64,000 nt of DNA from Lapidilactobacillus bayanensis (GCF_003946695.1 NZ_RHOX01000003.1:1-64000); one strand, 5' to 3'. Shown: positions 53,340 through 63,702, numbered from the stretch's first letter. Made by a program: numbers and translations. The notes: generated by a model not told the origin, from the letters alone.

Positions 53340-56300
53340 ATGTTTTCAACACAAAAAGTTAAACAGCAACTTAATTACCTTAAGGGTTATGTTTATGCGA
53401 ATTTTGAAACTGTTCCTGGTTTGCAGTTGTGGCATGATACTCGGGAATCACGTTTGACTGTGCCCAACGCGAATGTGGATTGGCAAGCTATTGCTATTGG
53501 CGATGCTTGGGAAGGCCGCGATCAATATTATTGGTTACAATTTCAGCTGACTGTGCCTGCGCTGCAACCTGAACAGAGATATGTCTTGCATCTTAATTTG
53601 GGTCGCACTGGTGGTGGTAATAATTCCGGCTTTGAAGGCTTGGTTTATTTAGATGGAGAAACGCGGCAAGCTGTTGATAGCAATCATCAAGATTTATACT
53701 TGGATCAATCAGATCAAAATAAAACCATTAAAGTTCAAATTATGATGTGGACAGGTCTTGAAGGTGGTGGCCCGCAACAAATACAACACTATACGTTAAA
53801 AACAGTAAGTGCCGGTATTTTGAACGAGACGATTCGTGACACCTACCGCTACTTGAAATTAATCAATGAAACAATGACTGAATTAAGTGAGGATGAACCA
53901 TTATTATATGACTATCAAAAATTATTGAACCATAGTTTATGCCAATTATTCTGGGGTAGTCAATCTTATGATGAAATTACAGGAGTTTGTCACAAAGTAA
54001 TGCTTGACATTAAGGCCTTTATTTCAGAGCATGCTAACGAGAAGAAGGGCTTCAATATTGCGGCAATTGGCCATACTCATATTGATGTTGCTTGGCTTTG
54101 GCGATTACGACATACTCGTGAAAAAACGGCCCGTTCGTTTTCAACCGTATTAGAATTGATGAAGGAATATCCGGAATATAAATTCTTTCACAGCACGCCA
54201 CAAGTCTATCAGTTTATTAAGCAAGATCACCCTGAACTTTATACACAAATAAAGAAACGTGTGGCAGAGGGACGTTGGGAGGCAGACGGGGGGACTTGGT
54301 TGGAACTAGATGCCAATATTCCGTCAGGTGAATCTTTCACACGCCAATTCCTATATGGATCCCAATATTTTGCTAAGGAATTTGGGGCTAAACAAACGGT
54401 TTTATGGTTGCCAGATGTCTTTGGATATTCGTGGGCTTTACCGCAAATTATGAAAGGTTTTGGCGTTGAGAATTTCATGACGACTAAGATAAGTTGGAAT
54501 GATACTAATCGGATGCCTCATGATACTTTTGTTTGGGAAGGGATTGATGGTAGCAAGGTACTGACCCATTTTGTAACCACTACTGAAAGCGAAAGTGATT
54601 TTCACGATCTTAATAATTGGATGTACACATATAATGGCCTGATCACACCGCATACAGTCATGGGAACCTATCATGTTTATGCTGATAAGGCGTTAAATAA
54701 TGATTTACTCTTATCCTATGGCTTTGGTGACGGTGGTGGCGGTCCACAACGTGAAATGATTGAGAATATTGAGATGATCAATGAATTGCCAGGCTTGCCG
54801 ACCATCAAAAATACCCGGGTTGATGATTACTTCGTCCAACTGCGTCAGAACCTGAAAGACAGTGAATTACCAATTCCAACTTGGAATGGCGAACTTTATC
54901 TAGAATTCCACCGTGGTACTTACACCTCCCAAGCACGGGTCAAGAAGCAAAACCGTGAGCTTGAGTTCCAACTGCGTAATTTGGAAATGCGTTATACACA
55001 GGCGCTGCTTGAACAAGGCATCGACTATCCGCAAGAACAAATCAATGAACTTTGGGAAATGGTGCTCCGCAATCAATTCCACGATATTTTGCCGGGGTCT
55101 GCAATTCATGAGGTCTATCAAGACAATCAGAAAGAATATCAGGATGGCTTCACCGAAATTGCCCAATTAAACGCCAAGCTAGATATTAAGCAATTAACGA
55201 TTGATCCCCAGTATCAAATCGTCCGTAATTATAATGCTTGGTCCACAACCCAATTAGTACACATCGACAATACAAATACTGGTCAATATGTGGATGCTGA
55301 AGGGATAGCCTTAGTTACTGAAAGAACTGCGACTGGTTACGACATTTTAGTTACTGTACCTGCTTTACAAGCGTACCAATTATGTTTCGTGCCTAGTGAG
55401 CATGAGGAAGTAACTTCTACAGAAGCGCATCAGGATGATCACATCGAAAATAACCGCTATCGCATTAAGTGGAATGATGCCGGTCAATTAACAGAAGTTT
55501 TTGATAAGGTTCATCAACGTCAAGTATTAGCTAAAGCCGACTTAGGTAATGTGCTATCTGTTTATGAAGATCGACCGGTAGAGTATGATAACTGGAATAT
55601 TGACGAAGATTATACTGAGAAACAAACAGTTTTAGCAGCTAGCAATATTACGATTACACAAGCAACAGCACTGCAAATTAAAGTTGTTTTTCAATATCAG
55701 TATTTAGCGTCAACTATTAAACAAACATTAACGATTGATGCACACTCACCGAAGATCGATTTTGTGACTGAAGTTGATTGGCATGAACATCAACAATTAC
55801 TACGAACGGCGTTTGACATGTCGGTCTTGGCCAACGAAGCAACTTTTGATGTTCAGTATGGTAACGTTAAGCGACCAACTAATTCGAATACGTCATGGGA
55901 TGAAGCCAAATTTGAAACAGTTGCACACAAGTGGGCTGATTTGTCACAACGCGATTATGGTGTGGCCTTGTTAAACGACAGTAAATATGGCTACTCAGTT
56001 AAAGAAAATGTGATGTCCCTGTCCTTGATTAAATCTGGAATCAATCCTGATACTGAAGCCGATCAAGGCCACCATAGCTTCACGTATAGCTTATTGCCAC
56101 ATGAAGGTGATTTTGTCACTGGTCACGTTGAACAGGTTGCTCAAGAGATGAATAATCCGTTGATTGTCACTGCTGGCAAAATTGCCCAAGATTTGACCGC
56201 ACTCTTTGATTTTCAAGCAGCGAATGTTGTCGATATTGATGCAATCAAGCTCAGTGAGGATCAGAAGTCTGTCATTCTTCGTTTCCACGAATACACAGGC

Positions 56301-56459
56301 CAAAATGGGGTAGTGACAGTTAAACCTAATTTTGCTTATCAAAGTGTCGCTGAAGTTCGACTCGATGAAGTTACCGAAGTTGAATCGCTAGCTAAAGCGA
56401 CCGACTATCAAATTAATGTTCGACCGTATCAAGTTGTAACATTGGCGTTTACGCGGTAA
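53340..56459 (+). CDS. GH38 alpha-mannosidase
   Basis: GH38 enzymes are zinc-dependent retaining alpha-mannosidases. The 1039-residue protein has the zinc-site motif AIGHTHIDVAWLW (His247, Asp249), nucleophile Asp359 in WLPDVFGYS, the segment DADGGTWLEL-like at EADGGTWLELD, and C-terminal beta-sandwich domains. The full length and domain order match the MngB/Ams1 group. It has no signal peptide and must act on imported mannosides. The ATG at 53340 lies five bases after GGAGG. It is a single-gene unit, divergent from an AraR-like regulator and ended by a bidirectional terminator. Confidence 0.93.
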   Translation: MFSTQKVKQQLNYLKGYVYANFETVPGLQLWHDTRESRLTVPNANVDWQAIAIGDAWEGRDQYYWLQFQLTVPALQPEQRYVLHLNLGRTGGGNNSGFEGLVYLDGETRQAVDSNHQDLYLDQSDQNKTIKVQIMMWTGLEGGGPQQIQHYTLKTVSAGILNETIRDTYRYLKLINETMTELSEDEPLLYDYQKLLNHSLCQLFWGSQSYDEITGVCHKVMLDIKAFISEHANEKKGFNIAAIGHTHIDVAWLWRLRHTREKTARSFSTVLELMKEYPEYKFFHSTPQVYQFIKQDHPELYTQIKKRVAEGRWEADGGTWLELDANIPSGESFTRQFLYGSQYFAKEFGAKQTVLWLPDVFGYSWALPQIMKGFGVENFMTTKISWNDTNRMPHDTFVWEGIDGSKVLTHFVTTTESESDFHDLNNWMYTYNGLITPHTVMGTYHVYADKALNNDLLLSYGFGDGGGGPQREMIENIEMINELPGLPTIKNTRVDDYFVQLRQNLKDSELPIPTWNGELYLEFHRGTYTSQARVKKQNRELEFQLRNLEMRYTQALLEQGIDYPQEQINELWEMVLRNQFHDILPGSAIHEVYQDNQKEYQDGFTEIAQLNAKLDIKQLTIDPQYQIVRNYNAWSTTQLVHIDNTNTGQYVDAEGIALVTERTATGYDILVTVPALQAYQLCFVPSEHEEVTSTEAHQDDHIENNRYRIKWNDAGQLTEVFDKVHQRQVLAKADLGNVLSVYEDRPVEYDNWNIDEDYTEKQTVLAASNITITQATALQIKVVFQYQYLASTIKQTLTIDAHSPKIDFVTEVDWHEHQQLLRTAFDMSVLANEATFDVQYGNVKRPTNSNTSWDEAKFETVAHKWADLSQRDYGVALLNDSKYGYSVKENVMSLSLIKSGINPDTEADQGHHSFTYSLLPHEGDFVTGHVEQVAQEMNNPLIVTAGKIAQDLTALFDFQAANVVDIDAIKLSEDQKSVILRFHEYTGQNGVVTVKPNFAYQSVAEVRLDEVTEVESLAKATDYQINVRPYQVVTLAFTR

Positions 56460-56524
56460 TACAATAGCGTAACTTAAACCTAATCTTAAATAGTGTTGAT
56501 GTCGTGCTACCGAGCATGGCAAGC

Positions 56525-56572
56525 AAAAAGGTAACCCAGTTAGTCTAACGACCAAATGCGTTACCTTTTTTA
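56525..56572. terminator. Bidirectional terminator between GH38 and the AraC gene
   Basis: AAAAAGGTAAC (56525-56535) pairs with GTTACCTTTTT (56560-56570), with a smaller GTTAG / CTAAC hairpin in the loop. It serves convergent genes on both strands. Confidence 0.8.
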
Positions 56573-56575
56573 ATG

Positions 56576-57391
56576 CTAACTTTTCCGCCAAATACTCGGT
56601 GCAATACCAATTTTTTGTTTAAATAAATTTGAAAAATAATGTTCGTCGGCAAAATTTAATTGTATGGCAATCGACTGACTGCTCAGATTAGTGTTACGTA
56701 ATAACAACTTTGCTAGTTCGATTTTTTGACTTAGGTAATAATCGTAAGGCGTTTGATTGAGGTAGGTTTTAAATTGACGAGTTAGCTGCGAAGCGGAAAG
56801 ATTAACGGTATTTGCAACTTCCTGAATAGATAGAGCTTGGTTTAAATGGTTGTCAAAAATTGCCTGTGCTTTAATTAGCGTTTCTGGAAGTAACACCGAT
56901 TGTTTCTGAAGAGCAGGTTGCAAAGCAATTAGTAGCTGATGAAAGAGTAGGGCACTTCTGTTTGAGCGTTGTTGATTGCTTAAGTTTCGCTGCTCTAGCA
57001 TTTGTAACAGATCATTGAATAATGAAAAAGTATCGGTCTGCTTAAAAATAAATTGCTGCTGTAAATGGTAGACTTGCAATAATTGTGCGCAGAGTGTACC
57101 GGCAACATTAATCCAAATTTTATGTAAGGGATCCTTCTTGTCCGACCAATAATGATGATCATGACCGGCCGGCAATAAATAACAATCACCAGTATGAACA
57201 GTCTGTTGCATTTGATCAATAATAATGGTGCCTTGACCAGAAATGACATATTCAAAACAATAGATTTGTGATTGCGGTCGGTTAACTTGATAACTAGCAT
57301 AGGGAAAGGTAATGCCAGCTAGTTCGACTCGAAAAATATCAGGTGTAGTAAATTGTGTTGGTAAAAAGCTAAGTAAATATTCTTTCATCAT
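56576..57391 (-). CDS. AraC-family regulator divergent from the second GH2 gene
   Basis: The 271-residue protein has an N-terminal cupin-type sugar-binding domain (about 15-130, with VHTGDCYLLPAGHDHHYW) and a C-terminal AraC helix-turn-helix (about 175-271). The latter shows IQEVANTVNLSASQLTRQF and NFADEHYFSNLFKQKIGIAP. This resembles the MsmR/RafR type of glycoside-operon activators. I chose the ATG at 57391, nine bases after GAGG; a GTG at 57406 is also in frame. It diverges from the GH2 gene at 57493 and is its likely activator. Confidence 0.87.
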   Translation of the reverse strand: MMKEYLLSFLPTQFTTPDIFRVELAGITFPYASYQVNRPQSQIYCFEYVISGQGTIIIDQMQQTVHTGDCYLLPAGHDHHYWSDKKDPLHKIWINVAGTLCAQLLQVYHLQQQFIFKQTDTFSLFNDLLQMLEQRNLSNQQRSNRSALLFHQLLIALQPALQKQSVLLPETLIKAQAIFDNHLNQALSIQEVANTVNLSASQLTRQFKTYLNQTPYDYYLSQKIELAKLLLRNTNLSSQSIAIQLNFADEHYFSNLFKQKIGIAPSIWRKS

Positions 57392-57492
57392 GCATGTATT
57401 CCTCACGTTGATGGCGTTTTCTCGTACGAATTATTTCATTGCTGATTGTATACTAAACGTATTAATTCTAATAGTCAATGGAGGATCATAAC

Positions 57493-59232
57493 ATGACAAT
57501 AATTCCACGTCCAGAACATCCGCAACCACAATTTCAACGACAAAATTGGCGTAATCTTAATGGTCAATGGCAGTTTGAGTTCGACTTTGGTAAAAGTGGT
57601 CGTGCTCGTAAGTGGTATCAAAAACATGACTTCAGTCAAGAAATTACGGTGCCGTTTTGTCCAGAGAGTGAACTAAGCGGCATTCATTACACTGACTTTA
57701 TTGCGGCGGTTTGGTATCAAAAAACATTTGAAATTTCTCAGGCTGAATTAGCGCATACGACATTAATACACTTCGGTGCAGTTGATTATTCATCGGAGGT
57801 TTATGTTAATGGTCAGTCAGTTGGCACTCATCGAGGCGGTTATTCCTCATTTAGTTTTGATATCAGTCAGTACTTAATTGTCGGTGAAAATGTCGTTACG
57901 GTTTACGCCGAAGATGATGTTCGCTCGTATCGACAACCTAAAGGCAAGCAAAGTAGTGAGTATTATTCTCACGGTTGTGATTATACGCGGACAACCGGAA
58001 TTTGGCAGACTGTTTGGTTAGAATTTTTGCCACAACATCATTTAAATCAGGTGAAATTTTATCCTAACGTTACTCAGGGATTTGTTACTGTGGAAACCGA
58101 GACAGTTGGCCATGAATCACTGAATATTGAAGTTTATTATCAAGGCCAATTGTGTGGTCAAGCCATATTTACAGATGATACGAATCACCAATTGCATGAA
58201 GTTAAATTAGATCAGGTGCATCTCTGGAAAGTTGGTGCTGGTCGTTTATATGACGTGAAACTTACTTATGGTGAAGACAAGGTAGCAAGTTATTTTGGCT
58301 TGCGGGAAATTCAAATGGATGGTTACCGTTTCTTACTAAATGGTCAGCCAGTATTTGAACGCTTGGTACTAGATCAAGGCTTCTATCCAGACGGTATTTA
58401 CACTGCACCAACAGATGCTGCCTTGCAGAAGGATATTCAACTTAGTTTGGATTGTGGTTTCAATGGTGCACGCTTGCATCAGAAGGCATTTGAACCACGT
58501 TTCTTGTATCACGCTGATCAAATGGGTTACTTAGTTTGGGGCGAAATGGCCAGTTGGGGAATCGATTTATCAGCGAATGAATCTATTTTAGATTTTGTTC
58601 CTGAATGGCAGGAAATCGTGGCACGTGATTTTAATCATCCCGCTATTGTGACTTGGTGTCCGTTAAATGAGACTTGGAATGTAAAAGATCGGCCGCAAAT
58701 CAATGATATCGTTAAGTATTACTATCAAGTGACGAAGCAATTAGATCCAACGCGACCATGTGTTGATACAAGTGGTAACTATCATGTGCAAACAGATATT
58801 TATGATTTACATGATTATGAGCAAGATCCAGAGAAATTTGCGACGCATTATGCTGGTGAGCATTATGAAAATGGTGAATTCCGAGATGAACATGATGCTC
58901 GCCAACAGTATACTAGTGGATTACCATTTGGTGTTAGCGAGTATGGTGGTATTAAATGGGATCCTAATAGCGAGTCAGAAACGGCTTGGGGCTATGGTGA
59001 GGCGCCACAAACTATGGCCGAATTCATGAATCGTTATCGCGGTTTAACTGAAGTGTTATTAAACCATCCACGGATGTTTGGCTTCTGTTACACACAATTA
59101 TATGATGTTGAACAGGAACGCAATGGTCTCTATTATTACGATCGCACGCCGAAGTTTAATGTTGAAGAGCTTAAAGCGATTAATCAACAAATTGCTTTAA
59201 GTGAATCACCTGATTTAGATGATAGACGTTAG
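57493..59232 (+). CDS. GH2 family beta-glycosidase, second paralogue
   Basis: The 579-residue GH2 enzyme has the usual sugar-binding jelly roll, immunoglobulin-like linker and TIM barrel. The acid/base Glu393 is in CPLNETWN and the nucleophile Glu483 in GVSEYGG. It is paralogous to the protein at 50118 but clearly diverged. It has no signal peptide. I chose the ATG at 57493, eight bases after GGAGG; the ATG at 57478 overlaps that ribosome site. Its place among GH38, GH92 and an AraC regulator suggests it takes a beta-linked sugar (Man, Gal, GlcA or similar) off the same glycan. Specificity is not readable. Confidence 0.9.
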   Translation: MTIIPRPEHPQPQFQRQNWRNLNGQWQFEFDFGKSGRARKWYQKHDFSQEITVPFCPESELSGIHYTDFIAAVWYQKTFEISQAELAHTTLIHFGAVDYSSEVYVNGQSVGTHRGGYSSFSFDISQYLIVGENVVTVYAEDDVRSYRQPKGKQSSEYYSHGCDYTRTTGIWQTVWLEFLPQHHLNQVKFYPNVTQGFVTVETETVGHESLNIEVYYQGQLCGQAIFTDDTNHQLHEVKLDQVHLWKVGAGRLYDVKLTYGEDKVASYFGLREIQMDGYRFLLNGQPVFERLVLDQGFYPDGIYTAPTDAALQKDIQLSLDCGFNGARLHQKAFEPRFLYHADQMGYLVWGEMASWGIDLSANESILDFVPEWQEIVARDFNHPAIVTWCPLNETWNVKDRPQINDIVKYYYQVTKQLDPTRPCVDTSGNYHVQTDIYDLHDYEQDPEKFATHYAGEHYENGEFRDEHDARQQYTSGLPFGVSEYGGIKWDPNSESETAWGYGEAPQTMAEFMNRYRGLTEVLLNHPRMFGFCYTQLYDVEQERNGLYYYDRTPKFNVEELKAINQQIALSESPDLDDRR

Positions 59233-59253
59233 CAAATTAAAATGAGGTAAACT

Positions 59254-59283
59254 AAAAGAGCTGGGAATCCCAGCTCTTTTTTT
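59254..59283 (+). terminator. Terminator of the second GH2 gene
   Basis: The stem AAAAGAGCTGGG, followed by a short AAT-containing loop and CCCAGCTCTTTT, ends in a run of seven T. Confidence 0.9.
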
Positions 59284-59313
59284 AACGATGAGATATGAGC
59301 AGATTTAACTGCT

Positions 59314-59613
59314 TTATTCACCTTTTAAAATAGTTTTTAATACATAACGAACGTTGCGAATAAGATCATTGCGATCAATTTTATTTTCTTTACAAGCGTC
59401 TAAAACACGTTTTGGATCACCATCAGGCATTTTAAGATTATTGCCGGCAATGATTTCTTGAACTTGATCGGCTTGATTCCACCAGTCTGTCATTACCATA
59501 CCGTCAAAGTGCCATTCGTTTCGGAGAATACCAGTTATTAATTCAACATTAGTTGACGGATATAGACCATTGAGACGTTGCCATTTTTTAATCTCTCCAC
59601 TCTGTAAAGTTTA
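59314..59613 (-). pseudogene. Remnant of a GH3 beta-glycosidase
   Basis: About 99 residues on the minus strand match the end of the GH3 catalytic domain. They include ITGILRNEWHFDGMVMTDWW, where the Asp of MTDW is the GH3 nucleophile, then AGNNLKMPDGDP and a helical tail ending KTILKGE. The frame is blocked by a stop codon at 59611-59613. No start codon or GH3 N-terminal half (about 250 residues are expected) lies upstream, where the SGNH gene ends at 59663. It is therefore a decayed, truncated gene, once the last member of the minus-strand operon. Confidence 0.8.
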
Positions 59614-59662
59614 AAAGTCAGTCTTGTCATCATTCAAGTTGTAAGGATAAAAGTGTTCGAAT

Positions 59663-60331
59663 TTAATCGTTAAGTTGATGCTGCCAATCAAATTCAAGTG
59701 CATTTAAGATGATCGAAGCAACGAGCATGTGTCCCTTAATATTAGGATGAACCCGATCGACAGAAAGAATATAGCTTGACTGATTTTTAAGATAATCATC
59801 AACTCGACTTTGGACATCAACATAGATCAGATCATTTTTTTCAGCCAGGTCTTTGGCGATCATGCGATATTGATCGACCATTTTCCGCATTGGTTCTTCA
59901 TGATTTGCTTCAAACATAAAGGGACTAATAATTAAGATTTTTTCTGAATCAGCTTTTGATTTCTCAATGAGCAGTTGATAGTTCTCCCGATATTGCTCTG
60001 AAAAAACCAAGTCAGTAGGGTGATAAAACGGTGCATCGAAGTGGCGCCAGACATCATTAACGCCAATTAAAATCGAAGTAAAATTAGGATGATAATCAAT
60101 CACATCTTTATCCCAGCGATCGACTAATTGGTTGGTTGTGTCGCCACTCACACCAGTATTTTGTACCATCACAGTCAATTCGGGATAAATCGCAGTCAGT
60201 GCTGCGCTGATCAGATTGGGATAACCAGCACCTAATGATTCGGTGGTTCCTGGGTAACCATGACGATCACGCCCGCAATCGGTAACGGAATCACCAGTGA
60301 ACAATAACTTAGAATTCTTTGACAATAACAT
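59663..60331 (-). CDS. SGNH/GDSL-family esterase
   Basis: The 222-residue hydrolase carries all SGNH blocks: GDSVTD with nucleophile Ser15, NTGVSGDTT (Gly), IGVNDVW (Asn) and SVDRVHPN near the end (Asp and His). Without a signal peptide it is cytosolic. In a glycosidase operon such enzymes usually remove acetyl groups from sugars before glycosidases act; the substrate is inferred, not shown. GGAGG lies seven bases before the ATG. It follows the GH92 gene by 62 bp and is cotranscribed with it. Confidence 0.88.
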   Translation of the reverse strand: MLLSKNSKLLFTGDSVTDCGRDRHGYPGTTESLGAGYPNLISAALTAIYPELTVMVQNTGVSGDTTNQLVDRWDKDVIDYHPNFTSILIGVNDVWRHFDAPFYHPTDLVFSEQYRENYQLLIEKSKADSEKILIISPFMFEANHEEPMRKMVDQYRMIAKDLAEKNDLIYVDVQSRVDDYLKNQSSYILSVDRVHPNIKGHMLVASIILNALEFDWQHQLND

Positions 60332-60393
60332 ACTGAAGCCTCCAGTTTATTCAGATATTTTTAAAAACAAAAAGACATGCTAGCACGAACTGT

Positions 60394-62595
60394 TTAGTCG
60401 ATGTACTGACTGATGGAATAGGGCAACTCAGCATTACTTAAGGTTCGCGGATTTGGTGCCAAACTAAGATCAACTGTTAATTGACCACCAGCCATCAGTT
60501 TTTCTTGGGTTACATAGCTCAGATGGTAATCTACACCGTTCAAGCAACGGGCCTTGACGAATTGATTTTGATCAAAGTTGTGTTTCGTTTGTAATTTAAA
60601 GGTCTTCCCGTTAGGTAAGTGTAAGATTACTTCGTCAAAAAGAGGCATGCCTAAAACATATTCACCACTACCTGGAGTGACAGGGTAAAAGCCTAGTGCT
60701 GACAAAATATACCAACCTGCCATCGAGCCATTATCTTCATCACCAGGTAATCCAGTAGGACCATCATTAAATGCAGTGAGCATTAACTGCTTATCCAATA
60801 GTTGCGTCATTTCGGGATGCTTAGCATAAGTGAACAGATATGGAATATGAAAACTTGGTTGGTTGGACATGGCCAATTGACCAAAATTTAATGCAACCAT
60901 TTCTGAAATCTCGTGAATTTCAAAACCATAAGAACTGGCGTCGAACTTGGGGGGAGTATTAACTAATTCAACAAGTTTTTGATAAAAGTTGTTGGTGCCG
61001 CCATATAAGTTGCTTAGTCCGGCGATGTCTTGATAAACGGCGAAGCCATTTTGCCAAGCGCTACCTTCTGTGTAGCCATGGCCCCATTCGATTGGTGAAA
61101 ACGTTGCTTCAAAGTGTCCCTTCGTATCTTTGGGACGAACAAATCCAGTTTCTGAATCAAAAATATTCTGGTAATTCAAAGCACTTTGCCGATATTTATC
61201 AGCAATTTCAATATGTCCTAATTTGTCGGCAACAACCGAAATACAATAGTCGCTATAGGCATAGTCCAATGTATTGTTGACACTTTCGTCGTGAGTATTT
61301 GGGACATAACCGTACTGTAAATAATCTAGTGTGCCACGGCGACCGTATTTAGGATCAGCACTTTGAACGGTCGCACTCTTGACCATGGCCGTTAAGAATT
61401 CTTCGAGTTCATTAGACTCGATTAAATCCTTACGAGCAGCATCAGCAATTACTGCATCAATTAAAGTACCAGGCATCATACCACGCTCGTCGGGGGATAA
61501 CCATTTAGGCAAGAAGCCACTTTCGCGATAACTGTTTAAGAAGCCTTTAAGCATCTCTTGTAGTAATTCAGGGGCAATGATTGAGAAGAACGGGTAGACT
61601 GTCTTGTACGTGTCCCAGAAGCCGTTATTGGTATAAAGATACCCAGACTTAGTAGTGCGCGCTTTTGTATCGTAATGAATTGGTTGTTGGTTTTCATCAA
61701 GTTCATAGAATTTTTGTGGGAATAAGAGCATGCGATACAACATCGTGTAGAAAGTCTTAACCCGTGCATGATGCTGCCGATCGTTGACCGCAATTCTTTG
61801 GCAGTAATTTTGCCATTGCGCTGTTGCATCACTTAATTGTTGATCGACGTCTTTGTTAAGCTGTCGTTTCAGGTTGAGCTTAGCTTGGCTGACAGAAATG
61901 AACGAGCTCGCTAATTGCAATGTGTTATCTGCTTGGTCATAGAAAACGCAGAGACGTAAATCTGTACCGGTAATATGTTTGACGTCTTCAAAAACAACTG
62001 CATCACATTTGTCGGTCAAAAGCCGAGTTTTAGCAAGATTAAGTGGTTGTGAGAAATTAAAGACAACATACATTTTAAATTCAGGATCTTCACAATCGCT
62101 AAAATTAGAAATCCAACCACTGATTTCGTGTTCGGTTAGCGCTAAATCGAATTTACCAGGTAATTCAAACTGCACGCCTGAATTATTGCTTTCGGCATGG
62201 TGGCTCGTAAGAATGGCGCCATAGGTTGAAGGAATTAATTGACTTTCAATATCATAGCGTAAGTCATGCAATTGCAATTGATTCGGGGCAAAAATTGCAG
62301 TTGTATTATCAAAAGATCCGGCGGTTTCGCTGATTTTAGTATTTTGATTAAGGTTGATAGGTAAAATCTGTAAATGCTGAAAATCACCAATCCAAGGACT
62401 AGGCTGATGCGTAAGTCTAAATCCTTCAAAGCGTCTTGAATCAGGGTCGAAGAACCAGCTACCACGACTACCATCATTTTGTACGGTGAAGTAGTTCAGG
62501 CCAAATGGTATTCCAGTAAGCGGCAGCGTATTACCGTTAGAGAAACGAAATTCACTTTTTGTTCCTAAACGGGTATCAATATCATTAATATTCAT
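60394..62595 (-). CDS. GH92 alpha-mannosidase
   Basis: GH92 enzymes are calcium-dependent inverting exo-alpha-mannosidases acting mostly on alpha-1,2 linkages of N-glycans and yeast mannan. The 733-residue protein has the expected length and motifs: GFRLTHQPSPWIGDF near the start, the general-acid Glu510 in YTEGSAWQ, and GDEDNGSMAGWYILSALGFY (Asp619-Glu620-Asp621, calcium and base region). It lacks the signal peptide found on most Bacteroides homologues, so it works inside the cell. GGAG precedes the ATG. It is the second gene of the operon that begins with the GntR regulator at 63702. Confidence 0.92.
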   Translation of the reverse strand: MNINDIDTRLGTKSEFRFSNGNTLPLTGIPFGLNYFTVQNDGSRGSWFFDPDSRRFEGFRLTHQPSPWIGDFQHLQILPINLNQNTKISETAGSFDNTTAIFAPNQLQLHDLRYDIESQLIPSTYGAILTSHHAESNNSGVQFELPGKFDLALTEHEISGWISNFSDCEDPEFKMYVVFNFSQPLNLAKTRLLTDKCDAVVFEDVKHITGTDLRLCVFYDQADNTLQLASSFISVSQAKLNLKRQLNKDVDQQLSDATAQWQNYCQRIAVNDRQHHARVKTFYTMLYRMLLFPQKFYELDENQQPIHYDTKARTTKSGYLYTNNGFWDTYKTVYPFFSIIAPELLQEMLKGFLNSYRESGFLPKWLSPDERGMMPGTLIDAVIADAARKDLIESNELEEFLTAMVKSATVQSADPKYGRRGTLDYLQYGYVPNTHDESVNNTLDYAYSDYCISVVADKLGHIEIADKYRQSALNYQNIFDSETGFVRPKDTKGHFEATFSPIEWGHGYTEGSAWQNGFAVYQDIAGLSNLYGGTNNFYQKLVELVNTPPKFDASSYGFEIHEISEMVALNFGQLAMSNQPSFHIPYLFTYAKHPEMTQLLDKQLMLTAFNDGPTGLPGDEDNGSMAGWYILSALGFYPVTPGSGEYVLGMPLFDEVILHLPNGKTFKLQTKHNFDQNQFVKARCLNGVDYHLSYVTQEKLMAGGQLTVDLSLAPNPRTLSNAELPYSISQYID

Positions 62596-62625
62596 GAATA
62601 AATGACTCCTTTTTAATCAGATTGA

Positions 62626-63702
62626 TTAATTTAGCGGGGACGATTGTACATTGACTGATTGACGTGATACTAATTCTACTGGCACAGTGGCCTTTTCGAT
62701 CTTAGGTTCATAGGGATTGGTAATGCGCTGTTGTAATAGTTGGGCAGCTTGCCTACCGATATCAGTAAAGTTTTGTGCAATGGTTGACAACTGTGGTTTG
62801 CTAGTAGCCGCCTTAGAAATATTATCAAAGCCAATGATAGAAATCTGATTGGGAATAGGAAAGTTGTTTTGTTTAAAATATTTCAATAAACGTATTGCTA
62901 AGGTGTCGTTCTCACAAACAATGGCACTGAGTTGCTGCTGCTTAATATAGGGTAATAGCGCTGTAAAATTATTCTCTGTTAAGGTATATGCCGTTTGCGG
63001 AGTGGTGGCGCCAGTTAAATCGTGTTCTGCTAGTGCTTGTAGGTAGCCAAAGTAACGCTGCGCCACCGATGAATTTAATGCACGCGTTAATCCAGTTTGT
63101 GAGAGAAAGGCTATTTGGCGATGGCCCATCTGAACTAATGTATTCGTGGCTAGATAGCCACCCTGGACATTATCAGCAACCACTGATGGCACGGGTAAAC
63201 CTGGAGCAGTCTGATCAATTAGAACAAAGGGGAAGTGTTCAAATAAAATAGAATTGATTTTAGTGAGTTCATTTGCTAAATCTTGAGGATAAAAAATAAC
63301 ACCATCATATTGAGTGGTTATCTTGCTCATTTGGTCTAATGAAAAGCTTCTGTTTTCAATTACCGTTAATTCTTGCTGCTGCTGCCTTAGGACACTCTTT
63401 ATTCCAGTGAGGTAATCACCTAGTCCAGCTTCATCAAATGGAATAACAAGTAAAACTTGGTTGGTTCGTTGGTGGCGTTTAAATCCACTTCGAATAAAAG
63501 TACCACTACCTTGGCGTCGCTCCACTAGGCCAATGTTTGCTAATTCTTGAAGCGCACGTTTAGAGGTAATGCGACTAACGTGGTAAGTTTTGGCAAGTTC
63601 ATTTTCGGAGGGGAGTTGTTGATTAGCGACATATTTCCCCGACCAGATTTGCTTAGCTAGTGCTTCAAAGATTTTTAGATATTTATTCGCATTGGTGGTC
63701 AA
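62626..63702 (-). CDS. GntR-family regulator with LacI-type sensor domain (mannoside operon)
   Basis: The 358-residue protein has an N-terminal GntR winged helix (about 1-75, LPSENELAKTYHVSRITSKR) and a periplasmic-binding-protein-like domain (about 80-350). It is the same architecture as the protein at 52057-53163, but the two are only distantly similar. It is the first gene of the minus-strand operon with GH92, the SGNH esterase and the GH3 remnant, and is probably autoregulated. Candidate operators lie in the divergent gap at 63781-63824. The inducer is likely a mannose-containing sugar. Confidence 0.9.
   Translation of the reverse strand: MTTNANKYLKIFEALAKQIWSGKYVANQQLPSENELAKTYHVSRITSKRALQELANIGLVERRQGSGTFIRSGFKRHQRTNQVLLVIPFDEAGLGDYLTGIKSVLRQQQQELTVIENRSFSLDQMSKITTQYDGVIFYPQDLANELTKINSILFEHFPFVLIDQTAPGLPVPSVVADNVQGGYLATNTLVQMGHRQIAFLSQTGLTRALNSSVAQRYFGYLQALAEHDLTGATTPQTAYTLTENNFTALLPYIKQQQLSAIVCENDTLAIRLLKYFKQNNFPIPNQISIIGFDNISKAATSKPQLSTIAQNFTDIGRQAAQLLQQRITNPYEPKIEKATVPVELVSRQSVNVQSSPLN

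Noticed and set aside
59500-59660. Intact GH3 gene continuing upstream
   Set aside because: An in-frame stop at 59611-59613 and the adjacent SGNH gene leave no room for the missing catalytic half.
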